Of a stretch of DNA of 64,000 nucleotides, positions 42,909 to 51,157 are shown piece after piece. The translations under genes were made by a program, and so were the position numbers. Within the stretch, counting starts at the first letter, position 1. Each line of letters opens with the position of its first letter. The notes beneath the pieces were generated by a model, which saw nothing but the letters and a program-made list of their open reading frames with translations, was not told the DNA's origin and did no database searches. Origin of the DNA: Caulobacter sp. BK020. GTDB lineage: Bacteria; Pseudomonadota; Alphaproteobacteria; Caulobacterales; Caulobacteraceae. The stretch covers positions 248,001 through 312,000 of the forward strand of contig NZ_SLZL01000001.1 of NCBI RefSeq assembly GCF_004342605.1, given 5' to 3'.

Positions 42909-43763
42909 ATGCGCACGCCCGAAAACCTCGCCGAAATCCTGACCCTCGAAGCCATCGAGGTGAACCTGTTCCGGGGTGTCAGCCGCAATGACGGCTTTCC
43001 CCGCATCTTCGGCGGCCTGGTCATCGCCCAGGCCCTGACCGCGGCCTACAAGACGGTGCCCGACCGCATCTGCCACTCGCTGCACGCCTACTTCATCCGG
43101 CCTGGCGACGTGAACGCCCCGGTGCTCTATGAGGTCGAGCGGGCCCGCGACGGCGGCACCTTCACCACCCGGCGGGTGGCGGCCATCCAGCACGGCGAAC
43201 AGATCTTCAACCTGGCTTGCTCGTTCCAGACGCCCGAAGCGGGGCTGGAGCATCAGAGCGACATGCCCGAAGCGCCCGATCCGGAGAGCCTGCCGACCGA
43301 CGCCGAATATCTGCGCTCGCTGGGCGACGAGGTGCACCCCCGTTTCGTGAAGATGGCGGAACATCACCGGCCGGTGGACCTGCGCTGGGTCGATCCGCAG
43401 CATCCGACCAGGCCGACGCCCAAGCCGTCGACCAAGCAGGTGTGGATGCGGGCCCGCGCGCCGATCGGCGACGACATCCGCTTGCAGCAGTGCGCCCTGG
43501 CCTACGCTTCGGACATGGCCTTCATGGAAAGCGCCCTGCGTCCCCACGGGCTGATCTGGACCAGTCCCGGCCTGCAGGCCGCCAGCCTGGACCACGCCAT
43601 GTGGTTCCACCATCCATTCGACTTCAACGACTGGATCCTGTTCGCGCAGGACAGCCCGTCGGCCTCGCAGGGCCGCGGCCTGGTGCGCGGGCAGATGTTC
43701 AGCCGCGACGGCAAGCTGGTCGCCTCGGTGGCCCAGGAATGCCTGATGCGGGTGCGGAAGTAG
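42909..43763 (+). CDS. tesB: Acyl-CoA thioesterase II
   Basis: A 284-residue double-hotdog thioesterase: RIFGGLVIAQALTAAYKTVP and LHAYFIRPGDVNAPVLYEVE in the first fold, ALAYASDMAFMESALRPHG and DHAMWFHHPFDFNDWILFAQ in the second (catalytic Asp region). This matches TesB in length and motif order. It hydrolyses medium- and long-chain acyl-CoAs. It is divergent from the deacetylase gene with about 80 bp between. Confidence 0.92.
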   Translation: MRTPENLAEILTLEAIEVNLFRGVSRNDGFPRIFGGLVIAQALTAAYKTVPDRICHSLHAYFIRPGDVNAPVLYEVERARDGGTFTTRRVAAIQHGEQIFNLACSFQTPEAGLEHQSDMPEAPDPESLPTDAEYLRSLGDEVHPRFVKMAEHHRPVDLRWVDPQHPTRPTPKPSTKQVWMRARAPIGDDIRLQQCALAYASDMAFMESALRPHGLIWTSPGLQAASLDHAMWFHHPFDFNDWILFAQDSPSASQGRGLVRGQMFSRDGKLVASVAQECLMRVRK

Positions 43764-43862
43764 GCTAGGCGGGCATTTCCAAGATGTCGCATCCTGCGAC
43801 ATCAAGCGTGCGACCTTGGCGGCGAAACTCCTTTTCCTCTCTTGTCGAAGGGAGGGCGCCGA

Positions 43863-44441
43863 TCAGTCGTAATGGCGCTCGGCGTCGCCTTCGTCGCCGG
43901 TCGGCTCGGGTCCTTCCGGCTCCCCCACCATGGCGGGCGGATCGGCCAGGACCAGGCCCTCGGCGATCTTCAGCTCGGGCACGGCTGCGCGGGTGAAGGG
44001 CAGATACCAGGTCTGGCCGCCCAGGGCCGGAGTGATCTCCAGCAGGTCGTCGGCGCCGAAGTTCTGGACGCTCTTGATCCTGCCGAGCAGGTCGTTGGTC
44101 GCCACGTGGCGCACGGTCAGGCCGATCAGGTCGGCTAGGTAGAACTCGTCTTCCTCGGGCTCCGGCAGGGCGGAGCGCGGCACGTAGAGGCGCAGGCCGC
44201 GCAGGGCGTCAGCCGCCTCTTTGCTGTCGATCCCGGTGCAGCGGGCGACGACGCCGTCCTTGGCCACGCGGGCGGTGGTCAGCGTCAGGGCGGGCGAGCC
44301 GTCCTGGCGCGTCAGCACCTTGAACTTGGTCAGGGTCAGCGGATCTTCGGTATAGGTCGTGATCCGCACCTCGCCGCGCACGCCGAAGCCGCCGGCGACG
44401 CGGCCGACCAGGATCAGGGTCTGTGCGGGGGACGAGGTCAT
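43863..44441 (-). CDS. rimM: Ribosome maturation factor RimM
   Basis: Needed for 30S maturation; binds S19. The 192-residue protein has the RimM N-terminal domain (LILVGRVAGGFGVRGEVRIT) and the PRC-barrel (EFYLADLIGLTVRH, LLEITPALGGQTWYLPFT). The ATG at 44441 is chosen over an upstream TTG at 44456. The C-terminal acidic tail is longer than in E. coli. It follows rpsP, but trmD and rplS, which usually come next in this operon, are absent. Confidence 0.93.
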   Translation of the reverse strand: MTSSPAQTLILVGRVAGGFGVRGEVRITTYTEDPLTLTKFKVLTRQDGSPALTLTTARVAKDGVVARCTGIDSKEAADALRGLRLYVPRSALPEPEEDEFYLADLIGLTVRHVATNDLLGRIKSVQNFGADDLLEITPALGGQTWYLPFTRAAVPELKIAEGLVLADPPAMVGEPEGPEPTGDEGDAERHYD

Positions 44442-44454
44442 GCGGGGCGCGCGC

Positions 44455-44495
44455 AAAAGAAAACGCCGCCGCCGAACGGATGTCCGGCGGCGGCG
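44455..44495 (-). terminator. Terminator or attenuator between rpsP and rimM
   Basis: On the minus strand CGCCGCCGCCGG-ACATCCGTT-CGGCGGCGGCG is followed by TTTTCTTTT, immediately upstream of the rimM start. It would let rpsP and ffh be expressed above rimM. Confidence 0.75.
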
Positions 44496-44507
44496 CTTCC
44501 GAGGGCC

Positions 44508-45014
44508 TTAGCCTTCGGTGGTTTCTTCCGAAGCCGGGGCTTCTTCAGCGGCCGGAGCCTCTTCGGCGACGACTTCCGGCTCCGGAGCCGGAGCGGCGGC
44601 GGCTTCGGCGGCCGCGGCGGCGGCGGCTTCAGCGGCGGCCTTGGCGTCTTCCTTGGCCTGGGCTTCGGCGGCGGCGCGCTCTTCGTCGCGCTGGGCGCGT
44701 TCGGCCAGGCGCTCTTGAGCCTTCTTGCCCGGGGCGCCCTTCTGCGGGTTGTTGCCGTGGGCCCAGGCGGTCAGGCCTTGGGCGGCCAGGAAGCGGGCGA
44801 CGCGGTCGGTCGGCTGGGCGCCCTTCTTGAGCCACTCCTGGATGGACTCGACCTTCAGGGTCACGCGCGCGGCGTCGTCCTTCTTGAGCAGCGGGTTGTA
44901 GGTGCCGACCTTCTCGATGAAGCGGCCGTCGCGGGGCGAGTGGCTGTCGGCGACGACGATCGAGTAGTAGGGGCGCTTCTTGGCGCCGCCACGGGCGAGA
45001 CGGATCTTCAGCAT
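44508..45014 (-). CDS. rpsP: 30S ribosomal protein S16 with long C-terminal extension
   Basis: Residues 1 to about 85 are a standard S16 ([52 protein letters not shown]). S16 is normally 80-90 residues; here a further 80 follow: a charged helix ([20 protein letters not shown]), a polyalanine-rich segment and an acidic Pro/Glu tail ([20 protein letters not shown]). Extended S16 proteins are known in alphaproteobacteria, but their tails are poorly understood. It lies 24 bp downstream of ffh. Confidence 0.95.
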   Translation of the reverse strand: MLKIRLARGGAKKRPYYSIVVADSHSPRDGRFIEKVGTYNPLLKKDDAARVTLKVESIQEWLKKGAQPTDRVARFLAAQGLTAWAHGNNPQKGAPGKKAQERLAERAQRDEERAAAEAQAKEDAKAAAEAAAAAAAEAAAAPAPEPEVVAEEAPAAEEAPASEETTEG

Positions 45015-45038
45015 TGTCGTAGTCCTTGGTCTAAAGTT

Positions 45039-46574
45039 CTATTTCTTGAACGGGTTGAAGCCGGGGGGCAGGCCGCCCAGTCCGGACAGGAGGTTGGGCT
45101 TGGCGTCGCCGCCGCCCCCGGATCCCGGAAGACCGGGGAGCCCCGGAAGGCCGCCAAGGCCCCCCGCGGAATTCGGATCGGGCGCGGCCATCTTGCCGCC
45201 GCCCATGGCCTTGAGCCGGGACATGTCGCCGCCGCCCATCATGGCGGCCATGCGGGCCATGCCCTTGCCGCCGTCCTTGCTCATGGCCTTGAACATGTCG
45301 GCCATCTGGCGGTGCTGCTTGAGCAGGCGGTTGACCTCGGCCACGTCGACCCCGGCGCCCGCCGCGATGCGGCGCTTGCGCGAGGCCGCCAGGATGTCGG
45401 GCTTCTTGCGCTCCAGCTTGGTCATCGAGCTGATGATCGCCTGCTGGCGACGGAAGATGCTGTCGTCGATGCCGCTTTCGGCGATCTGCTTCTTGACCTT
45501 CTGGACGCCCGGCAGCAGGCCCATGATGCCCTGCATGCCGCCCATCTTCTGCATCTGCGAGAGCTGGGCCGACAGGTCGTTGAGGTCGAACTGGCCCTTG
45601 GCCAGCTTCTTGGCCATGCGCTCGGCTTCGGCCACGTCCAGGTCCTGGGCGGCCTTCTCGACCAGGGCGACCACGTCGCCTTGCCCGAGGATCCGGCCGG
45701 CCACGCGGCGGGCGTCGAACACGTCCAGGGCGTCGATCTTCTCGCCGGCCCCGAGGAACTTGATCGGCAGGCCGGTGACGTGGCGCATCGACAGCGCCGC
45801 GCCGCCGCGGCCGTCGCCGTCGGCGCGGGTCAGGATCAGGCCGGTCAGCGGCAGGCGCTCGTGGAAGGCTTTCGCCGTGCGCACGGCGTCCTGGCCGGTC
45901 AGGCTGTCGGCGACCAGGATGGTCTCGGACGGCGTGGCGATGCGGGCGATTTCCGCCGCCTCGCTCATCATCGCCTCGTCCAGGGTGGTGCGGCCGGCGG
46001 TGTCGAGGATCAGGACGTCGTAGCCGCCCAGCTTGGCGGCGGTCAGGGCGCGCTTGGCGATGTCGGCGGCGCTCTGGCCGGCGACGATCGGCAGGCTCTC
46101 GACCTCGACCTGCTTGGCCAGCATGGCCAGCTGTTCCATGGCGGCCGGACGGCGGGTGTCGAGCGAGGCGACCAGCACCTTCTTGCGCTCGACCTTGTTC
46201 AGCCGCAGGGCCAGCTTGCCGGTGGTGGTGGTCTTGCCCGAGCCCTGCAGGCCGGCCATCAGGATGACCGACGGCGGGTTCAGGGCCAGGTTCAGGCCGG
46301 TGGGAACTTCGCCGCCCAGCATGTCGACCAGGCCGTCATAGACAATCTTGACCACCTGGTCGGCCGGCTTGACCGAACGGATGACCGCCTCGCCGGACGC
46401 GCTTTCCTTGGCCTTGCTGATGAAGTCCTTGACCACCGGCAAGGCGACGTCGGCTTCCAGCAGGGCGACGCGGACCTCGCGCAGCGCCTCGTCGATGTCC
46501 TTCTCGGACAGCACGCCGCGACCGCCGAGGCGGTCGAAGACCCCTGAAAGTCGCTCTGTAAGGCCGTCGAACAT
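45039..46574 (-). CDS. ffh: Signal recognition particle protein Ffh
   Basis: Targets nascent membrane proteins with 4.5S RNA to FtsY. The 511-residue GTPase has an N domain (1-90), G domain motifs GLQGSGKTTTTGKLA, DTRRPAAMEQL, ILDTAGRTTLDE and RADGDGRGGAALS, and a methionine-rich M domain (about 300-440, MQKMGGMQGIMGLLPG). The C-terminal Gly/Pro/Leu repeat (LGGLPGLPGLPGSGGGG) is longer than in E. coli. First gene of ffh-rpsP-rimM. Confidence 0.96.
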   Translation of the reverse strand: MFDGLTERLSGVFDRLGGRGVLSEKDIDEALREVRVALLEADVALPVVKDFISKAKESASGEAVIRSVKPADQVVKIVYDGLVDMLGGEVPTGLNLALNPPSVILMAGLQGSGKTTTTGKLALRLNKVERKKVLVASLDTRRPAAMEQLAMLAKQVEVESLPIVAGQSAADIAKRALTAAKLGGYDVLILDTAGRTTLDEAMMSEAAEIARIATPSETILVADSLTGQDAVRTAKAFHERLPLTGLILTRADGDGRGGAALSMRHVTGLPIKFLGAGEKIDALDVFDARRVAGRILGQGDVVALVEKAAQDLDVAEAERMAKKLAKGQFDLNDLSAQLSQMQKMGGMQGIMGLLPGVQKVKKQIAESGIDDSIFRRQQAIISSMTKLERKKPDILAASRKRRIAAGAGVDVAEVNRLLKQHRQMADMFKAMSKDGGKGMARMAAMMGGGDMSRLKAMGGGKMAAPDPNSAGGLGGLPGLPGLPGSGGGGDAKPNLLSGLGGLPPGFNPFKK

Positions 46575-46764
46575 GCGAAACCCACGTCAAAACAATGACC
46601 AAACGCGATCAGCCCCCGTGGACGATCACGTCGACGGGGGTCCTCGCCGTCCTCGTCCGGATGGATCCTGGGCTACCAGGCCGGGGTCGTGACGGTGGAG
46701 GCGCTGCTGATGAAGCGCCGGAAGCGCGCGCTTATGCACGAAAGGGAGCAGGGAGTCAAAACGA

Positions 46765-47157
46765 TCAGCCCCGCAGCTCCAGCCCGTTGCCCTCGGGATC
46801 CGACAGGTAGAGCGACACCGCCTCGCCGGTCGAGCCATAGCGTTCGCCGATGTCGCCGATCGCCACCCCGTTAGCTTCCAGGTGGGCGCGCACCGTGTCG
46901 ACGTCGAAATCGGCCACCCGCAGGCACAGGTGATCCATGTTGCGGCCCTCGGGGCCCGGCGCGGCGCCGCCCATCCGGCCCAGGCGGCCGGCGACGTCGA
47001 TCAGGTCGATCAGCTGGGCGCCGGCCCGCAGCTGCACCAGGCCGATGGCGTCCTGCCGCCGTTCGACCGCGCAGCCCAGCACCTCGACATAGAACCTTTC
47101 CATCGCCGCGGGGTCGCGGGCGCGGATCACCACGTGGTCGATGCCGAGCAGGCGCAT
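46765..47157 (-). CDS. VOC-family (glyoxalase/bleomycin-resistance-like) protein
   Basis: A 130-residue protein with one VOC domain made of two beta-alpha-beta-beta-beta units: LLGIDHVVIRARDPAAMERF (metal-ligand His), then MDHLCLRVADFD and the closing strand VSLYLSDPEGNGLELRG (metal-ligand Glu). The substrate is unknown. Monocistronic. Confidence 0.87.
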   Translation of the reverse strand: MRLLGIDHVVIRARDPAAMERFYVEVLGCAVERRQDAIGLVQLRAGAQLIDLIDVAGRLGRMGGAAPGPEGRNMDHLCLRVADFDVDTVRAHLEANGVAIGDIGERYGSTGEAVSLYLSDPEGNGLELRG

Positions 47158-47211
47158 GACGAGGTCCTCGGGCGGAAAGGCGTCGCTGAGCTATTCATCG
47201 GCAGTCCCGTC

Positions 47212-47250
47212 GGCAAGGCCGGCCGTCACGGAGGGACGGCCGGCCTTGCC
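47212..47250. terminator. Strong hairpin at the 3' end of the serralysin gene
   Basis: GGCAAGGCCGGCCGTC pairs perfectly over 16 bp with GACGGCCGGCCTTGCC, with a 7-base loop. It starts 2 bp after the protease stop codon. There is no U-run, so it may act as an mRNA-stabilising or rho-assisted terminator. Confidence 0.6.
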
Positions 47251-47252
47251 GC

Positions 47253-49388
47253 TCAGAGCAGCCAGCCGTCGGTCGACAGGCTGGCGCCCGAGACCAGCAC
47301 GGCGAAGTCGGAATGGGCGTCGCCGTCCAGGTCGCCCCAGATGACCGAGGCCCGGCCGAACAGGCCCGCCAGGGCGTAGGCCCCCAGGTCGACCCCGCCC
47401 AGGGCGGCGACCGCGCCCAGCAGGCTGGAATAGGCGCTGACCATCAGCTGGCCGACCCCGCCGGCGGTCCAGCTGGACACCAGCGAGAAGGCCTGGTCGC
47501 CGTCCAGGGCGGCGTTGGCGTCCAGGGCGCTGAAGTCGAACAGGTCGCCGCGGCTGTAGTCGGCGACATAGTCGATCGACAGCTTGTCGCCACCGAACGC
47601 GGCGGCGTCGAAGGCGAAGACGTCGGCGCCGCTGCCGCCCAGCAGGATGTCGAGGCCCGCCCCGCCGTTCAGCCGGTCCGCGCCCGAACCGCCCAGCAGG
47701 ACGTCGTTTCCGCCGGCCCCGAACAGGCGGTCGGCCCCGCCCTCGCCGCTCAGCAGGTTGAAGGCGTCGTTGCCCTCGATCAGGTTGGCCGAGCCGTTGC
47801 CCGTGCCCAGGGTCGCGTCGCCGGTCAGCTTGAGGTTCTCCAGGTTGACGGACAGGCTGTAGTTGATCGCGCTCCAGACGGTGTCGACGCCGGCGGCGGC
47901 GAGTTCGGTCACGGTGTCGCGCCAGCTGTCGACGACATAGCGGTCGTCGCCGGCCCCGCCGGTCATCCGGTCGGCGCCCGCACCACCGTCCAGCACGTCA
48001 TTTCCCAGGCCGCCGATCAGGACATCGGCCCCGTCGCGGCCCTCCAGCGTGTCATTGCCGGCGTTGCCGGTCAGGGTGTTGGCGGCGGTGTTGCCGATCA
48101 GCCGGTCCGAGCCGGAGCCGCCGACGCCGTTCTCGATCGTGACGCCATAGGCGATGCCGACATTGTCGGTCAGCCGGCCGACCACCGGGTTGGCGGCCAG
48201 CAGGGCCATGTTGGACGTGTAGGTCGCCAGGGACACTGGAGCGTAGCCCGCCGCCGCCCGGTTGGCGTTGACCTGCTCGAACGACGGGGCGGTGTCGTAG
48301 GTCACCCCGCCGATGCTGCTGAGCGAGCCGGGGGTCAGGTCGATCAACTGATCAGTCGCGTAGCCCGAGGCGTCCAGGGTGTCGATCCCGCCGGCGTCCC
48401 AGATGGCCATGACCGGGGCGGGCGTCTTGGTGAAGTCGTAGGAGTCGCGGCCGGCGTTGCTGTTGAAGCCGTAGGTCGTGTCGCCCGTGCGGGTGGTCAT
48501 GTCGGCGCCGTAGATCGCCTGGATGGCGGCGATGTCGTGCACCAGCGGGGTCGAGGCGTAGACGGTGGTCGAGAGGTTGAAGTCGAAGTGCCGCGCCCCG
48601 GTCTCCGAGGCGGCGAAGTAGGACATGATGCTGTAGGCGCGGCTATCCTGGTAGTATTCGGCGTTGGCCGTGTAGGTGATGCTCACCCCGGGGGCGGCGT
48701 TATAGTCGCCAGGATGCTCCAATCCCAGGGCGTGGCCGCTTTCGTGGGTCAGGGTGTGGATGCCGTAGAGCCCCTCGTCCAGCTGGAAGTTGCTGGGCTG
48801 GTTGGCGCTGACCCAGACGTCGCCGGCGATCAGGTCGGCGTTGTCGGGCGTGTAGTCATAGGGCAGGTAGGCGTAGGCCTGGGTGCCCGGCCGGTTGGTG
48901 TAGTTGGCGAAGGTGATGTCGGCCTGTTCGGGCGCGGTCTCCACCAGGGTGGGGGCGATCAGGTCGTCCCAGCTGGCCATGGCCTCGCGGGCGGCCGCCT
49001 TCTGGTCCTCGGTGAATGGAGCGAAGCCGAAATATTCGGGCCGGCCATAGAGCTGGCCGCCCTCTTCATAGACGTAGGGCTCGGCGAACATGCTTTCGGC
49101 GGTGTGGAAGCCGAAGTTCAGCACGCTGACGTCGCCGTCGCGGGGTACGGCGTGCTCGACATGGCCCGGCGTCCAGCCGGCGCCGCCGCGATTGAGCTGC
49201 TCGATCACCTGCTCGATCGTGAACACCGGCTTGTCGCGGATCGTGCCGCCCTGGCCGTCCACCGAGGCGTTGACCGGCTCGACCGAGACGTCCAGCGCCG
49301 GCGCGACCGCGTCGGTCGGCCCCTGGAACACCGGGAAATCGATGTCCCGGTGGAGGTCCTGGTCCAGGCTTTCGTCGTGGAGGCGCAT
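47253..49388 (-). CDS. Serralysin-type RTX zinc protease (M10B), type I secreted
   Basis: A 711-residue extracellular protease without a signal peptide. The catalytic domain has the metzincin motif HESGHALGLEH (H215, H219, H225) and the Met-turn SIMSYF (M255). Glycine-rich RTX calcium repeats follow from about 430 (GNAGNDTLEGRDGADVLIGG, GGAGADRMTGGAGDDRYVVD, then a second block), then an M10 C-terminal serralysin domain carrying the type I secretion signal. An N-terminal pro-region of about 60 residues is present. No ABC/HlyD/TolC secretion genes of the RTX type are adjacent. Confidence 0.93.
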   Translation of the reverse strand: MRLHDESLDQDLHRDIDFPVFQGPTDAVAPALDVSVEPVNASVDGQGGTIRDKPVFTIEQVIEQLNRGGAGWTPGHVEHAVPRDGDVSVLNFGFHTAESMFAEPYVYEEGGQLYGRPEYFGFAPFTEDQKAAAREAMASWDDLIAPTLVETAPEQADITFANYTNRPGTQAYAYLPYDYTPDNADLIAGDVWVSANQPSNFQLDEGLYGIHTLTHESGHALGLEHPGDYNAAPGVSITYTANAEYYQDSRAYSIMSYFAASETGARHFDFNLSTTVYASTPLVHDIAAIQAIYGADMTTRTGDTTYGFNSNAGRDSYDFTKTPAPVMAIWDAGGIDTLDASGYATDQLIDLTPGSLSSIGGVTYDTAPSFEQVNANRAAAGYAPVSLATYTSNMALLAANPVVGRLTDNVGIAYGVTIENGVGGSGSDRLIGNTAANTLTGNAGNDTLEGRDGADVLIGGLGNDVLDGGAGADRMTGGAGDDRYVVDSWRDTVTELAAAGVDTVWSAINYSLSVNLENLKLTGDATLGTGNGSANLIEGNDAFNLLSGEGGADRLFGAGGNDVLLGGSGADRLNGGAGLDILLGGSGADVFAFDAAAFGGDKLSIDYVADYSRGDLFDFSALDANAALDGDQAFSLVSSWTAGGVGQLMVSAYSSLLGAVAALGGVDLGAYALAGLFGRASVIWGDLDGDAHSDFAVLVSGASLSTDGWLL

Positions 49389-49443
49389 CGGTCTTTCCGT
49401 TGGCTGGTGTGGATGTCGTTTCGCGGCGGTCAGGCCGCGCGGG

Positions 49444-49971
49444 CTAGGGCGCTGGCCGTGATCGCCACGGCAGGGTTTCGGCGAGCGCGGCGTTCACGGC
49501 GGCGTCGAGTTGGGGGCTGGGACTGGCGCCGCCGGCGGGCAGCGCCGTCGCGCGGGGGGCCGCGCCGAACAGCTCGGACGGGGCGGCCGTGGCCCGGAAG
49601 ACGCGGAGACTGAAGACCAGCAGCGATCCGCCTCGGGCTGCCGAGGACCGGGCCTCATCCGGCTGGACGTTGGCGTGGAACAGCAGGACGGCGGTGTCGG
49701 CGGCGATCAGGCCGGGATCGCCCGGCGCCAGCAGCACGACCGGGATCGGCGCTCCGTCGGCGGCCAGGGCCCGGACCCGCTCGCAAAGCGCCGCCTGCAG
49801 CCGGCGACGGTCCGGCGTCCGGTCGGGGTCGACCAGGCACTGAACGCCCAGGCGTCGGGCTCCGTCCCAGGCGAGGGTCGGGGTCGAAGCTGTGGCGACG
49901 TCGCCGCAAATCATGGTCCCGATCGGGGACAGGGCGCAGGCCCATGCCATGAATTGTCGAATTGGCGACAT
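49444..49971 (-). CDS. Hypothetical exported protein upstream of the RTX protease
   Basis: A 175-residue protein with a probable signal peptide (MAWACALSPIGTMICGDVAT). The mature part contains LGVQCLVDPDRTPDRRRLQA, PIPVVLLAPGDPGLIAADTA and VLLFHANVQPDE. I do not recognise it. It lies 55 bp before the serralysin gene on the same strand and is probably co-transcribed. Serralysin loci often carry a small periplasmic inhibitor, but the motifs of known inhibitors are not visible here. Confidence 0.6.
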   Translation of the reverse strand: MSPIRQFMAWACALSPIGTMICGDVATASTPTLAWDGARRLGVQCLVDPDRTPDRRRLQAALCERVRALAADGAPIPVVLLAPGDPGLIAADTAVLLFHANVQPDEARSSAARGGSLLVFSLRVFRATAAPSELFGAAPRATALPAGGASPSPQLDAAVNAALAETLPWRSRPAP

Positions 49972-50107
49972 AGAATTCCCGCAGCCGATCCGTCTTGGGC
50001 GTCTTCGGCCTTCTGACCTTCGCGGGGAAATCGGCCCTATGCAAGCATAAGGTGTATGGTGAAGCTTACATATTTCAAGGTGCGCTCAAGCTTGCGACGA
50101 CGCGCCT

Positions 50108-51112
50108 TCAATCGGCCGGCGAGGTGATGGTCGCACCAGCGGCCTTCAGGCGGTCAAGAACGCCGTTGGCCGGCAGCAGAAAGGCCAGGTCGACGACGGC
50201 GATGGTCACGCCAGGCCGGTTCAGCGCCTCGTTCAGGGCGTCCGCAGACTGGCCGATTTGCTGCGCCAGCAAGGCCGGACCGCCGGGCGCGCGCATCACG
50301 CAGCGCTGGGCCGCCGAGGTGGAATAGCGGGCCCGCACGCTGGCCAGGTCGCCATTGGCCCAGTCGGTTCCGATGTCGGTCGGGTGGGCGCCGTCATATT
50401 CCAGTTCCGTCAGGGCGTCGCGCAGGCAGGCCAGGTTGGCCTCGTCAGACAGCTTGCCGGCGCTGGCGAGGATCGGGCCCAGGCGGTACTGGCTCATCGC
50501 CTTGACCTTGACGCCCTTGGCCTTGGCCATGCGCTCTATCGTGCTGACCGGCTTGGCCTCGGACAGGCCCGCCGCCTGGCGGAAGTCGGACAGCAGGATG
50601 AAGCCGGCCACGGCCGGTTTCCAGTCCTTGTACGGCACGCCCGTTCGGCCGGCCCGTTCGCGGGCGCTGACAAACCGCGCCTTCAGGTCAGCCGGGAGGC
50701 GATCCTCCAGGTTCTTGCTGAAGGGGCCGTAACGCACGCCCCCGCCGCCGGTCAGGAAGAATTTGGTGACCTGCAGCGGGCCGACCGAGGCCTCGGGCGG
50801 AACCAGGACCAGGCTGGCCTGGTCCATGGCCCGGTTCAGGCGCGGACTGTCCCACTTCAGCTGATGCGGCAGGGGCGGAGCCGAGCCGACGACATAAAGC
50901 TTGGCGGCGCCCTTCTCGACCAGCCACAGGGCCGGACCCGGCGGCCGGGCGACCACCTGCAGTTCCTCGACCACGGCGCTGCCGGAATCCTGGGGAAACA
51001 GTTCGACCGTTTGACCGGAAGGCGCGGGCGGGGCCTGGGCCGACGCCGGAAGGGCCAGGGCCGCGAAGCCGAGGGCGGCGCCGCCGATCAGCGCGGGAAT
51101 GCGTCGAACCAT
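50108..51112 (-). CDS. TraB/GumN-family protein
   Basis: A 334-residue exported protein: signal peptide to about residue 25 (LALPASAQA), then the TraB/GumN core (GPALWLVEKGAAKLYVVGSA, LNRAMDQASLVLVPPEA, LLAQQIGQSADALNEAL, VAVVDLAFLLPANGVLDRLK-like end). The usual GxxH of the first motif appears as GSAP, so a conserved histidine of the family is missing. The family includes a eukaryotic mitochondrial metalloprotease-like protein; the bacterial role is unclear. Confidence 0.82.
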   Translation of the reverse strand: MVRRIPALIGGAALGFAALALPASAQAPPAPSGQTVELFPQDSGSAVVEELQVVARPPGPALWLVEKGAAKLYVVGSAPPLPHQLKWDSPRLNRAMDQASLVLVPPEASVGPLQVTKFFLTGGGGVRYGPFSKNLEDRLPADLKARFVSARERAGRTGVPYKDWKPAVAGFILLSDFRQAAGLSEAKPVSTIERMAKAKGVKVKAMSQYRLGPILASAGKLSDEANLACLRDALTELEYDGAHPTDIGTDWANGDLASVRARYSTSAAQRCVMRAPGGPALLAQQIGQSADALNEALNRPGVTIAVVDLAFLLPANGVLDRLKAAGATITSPAD

Positions 51113-51157
51113 GGGCGTCCTCGTCTGGCGGCGGCGTTACGAACGCAGATAGGTATC

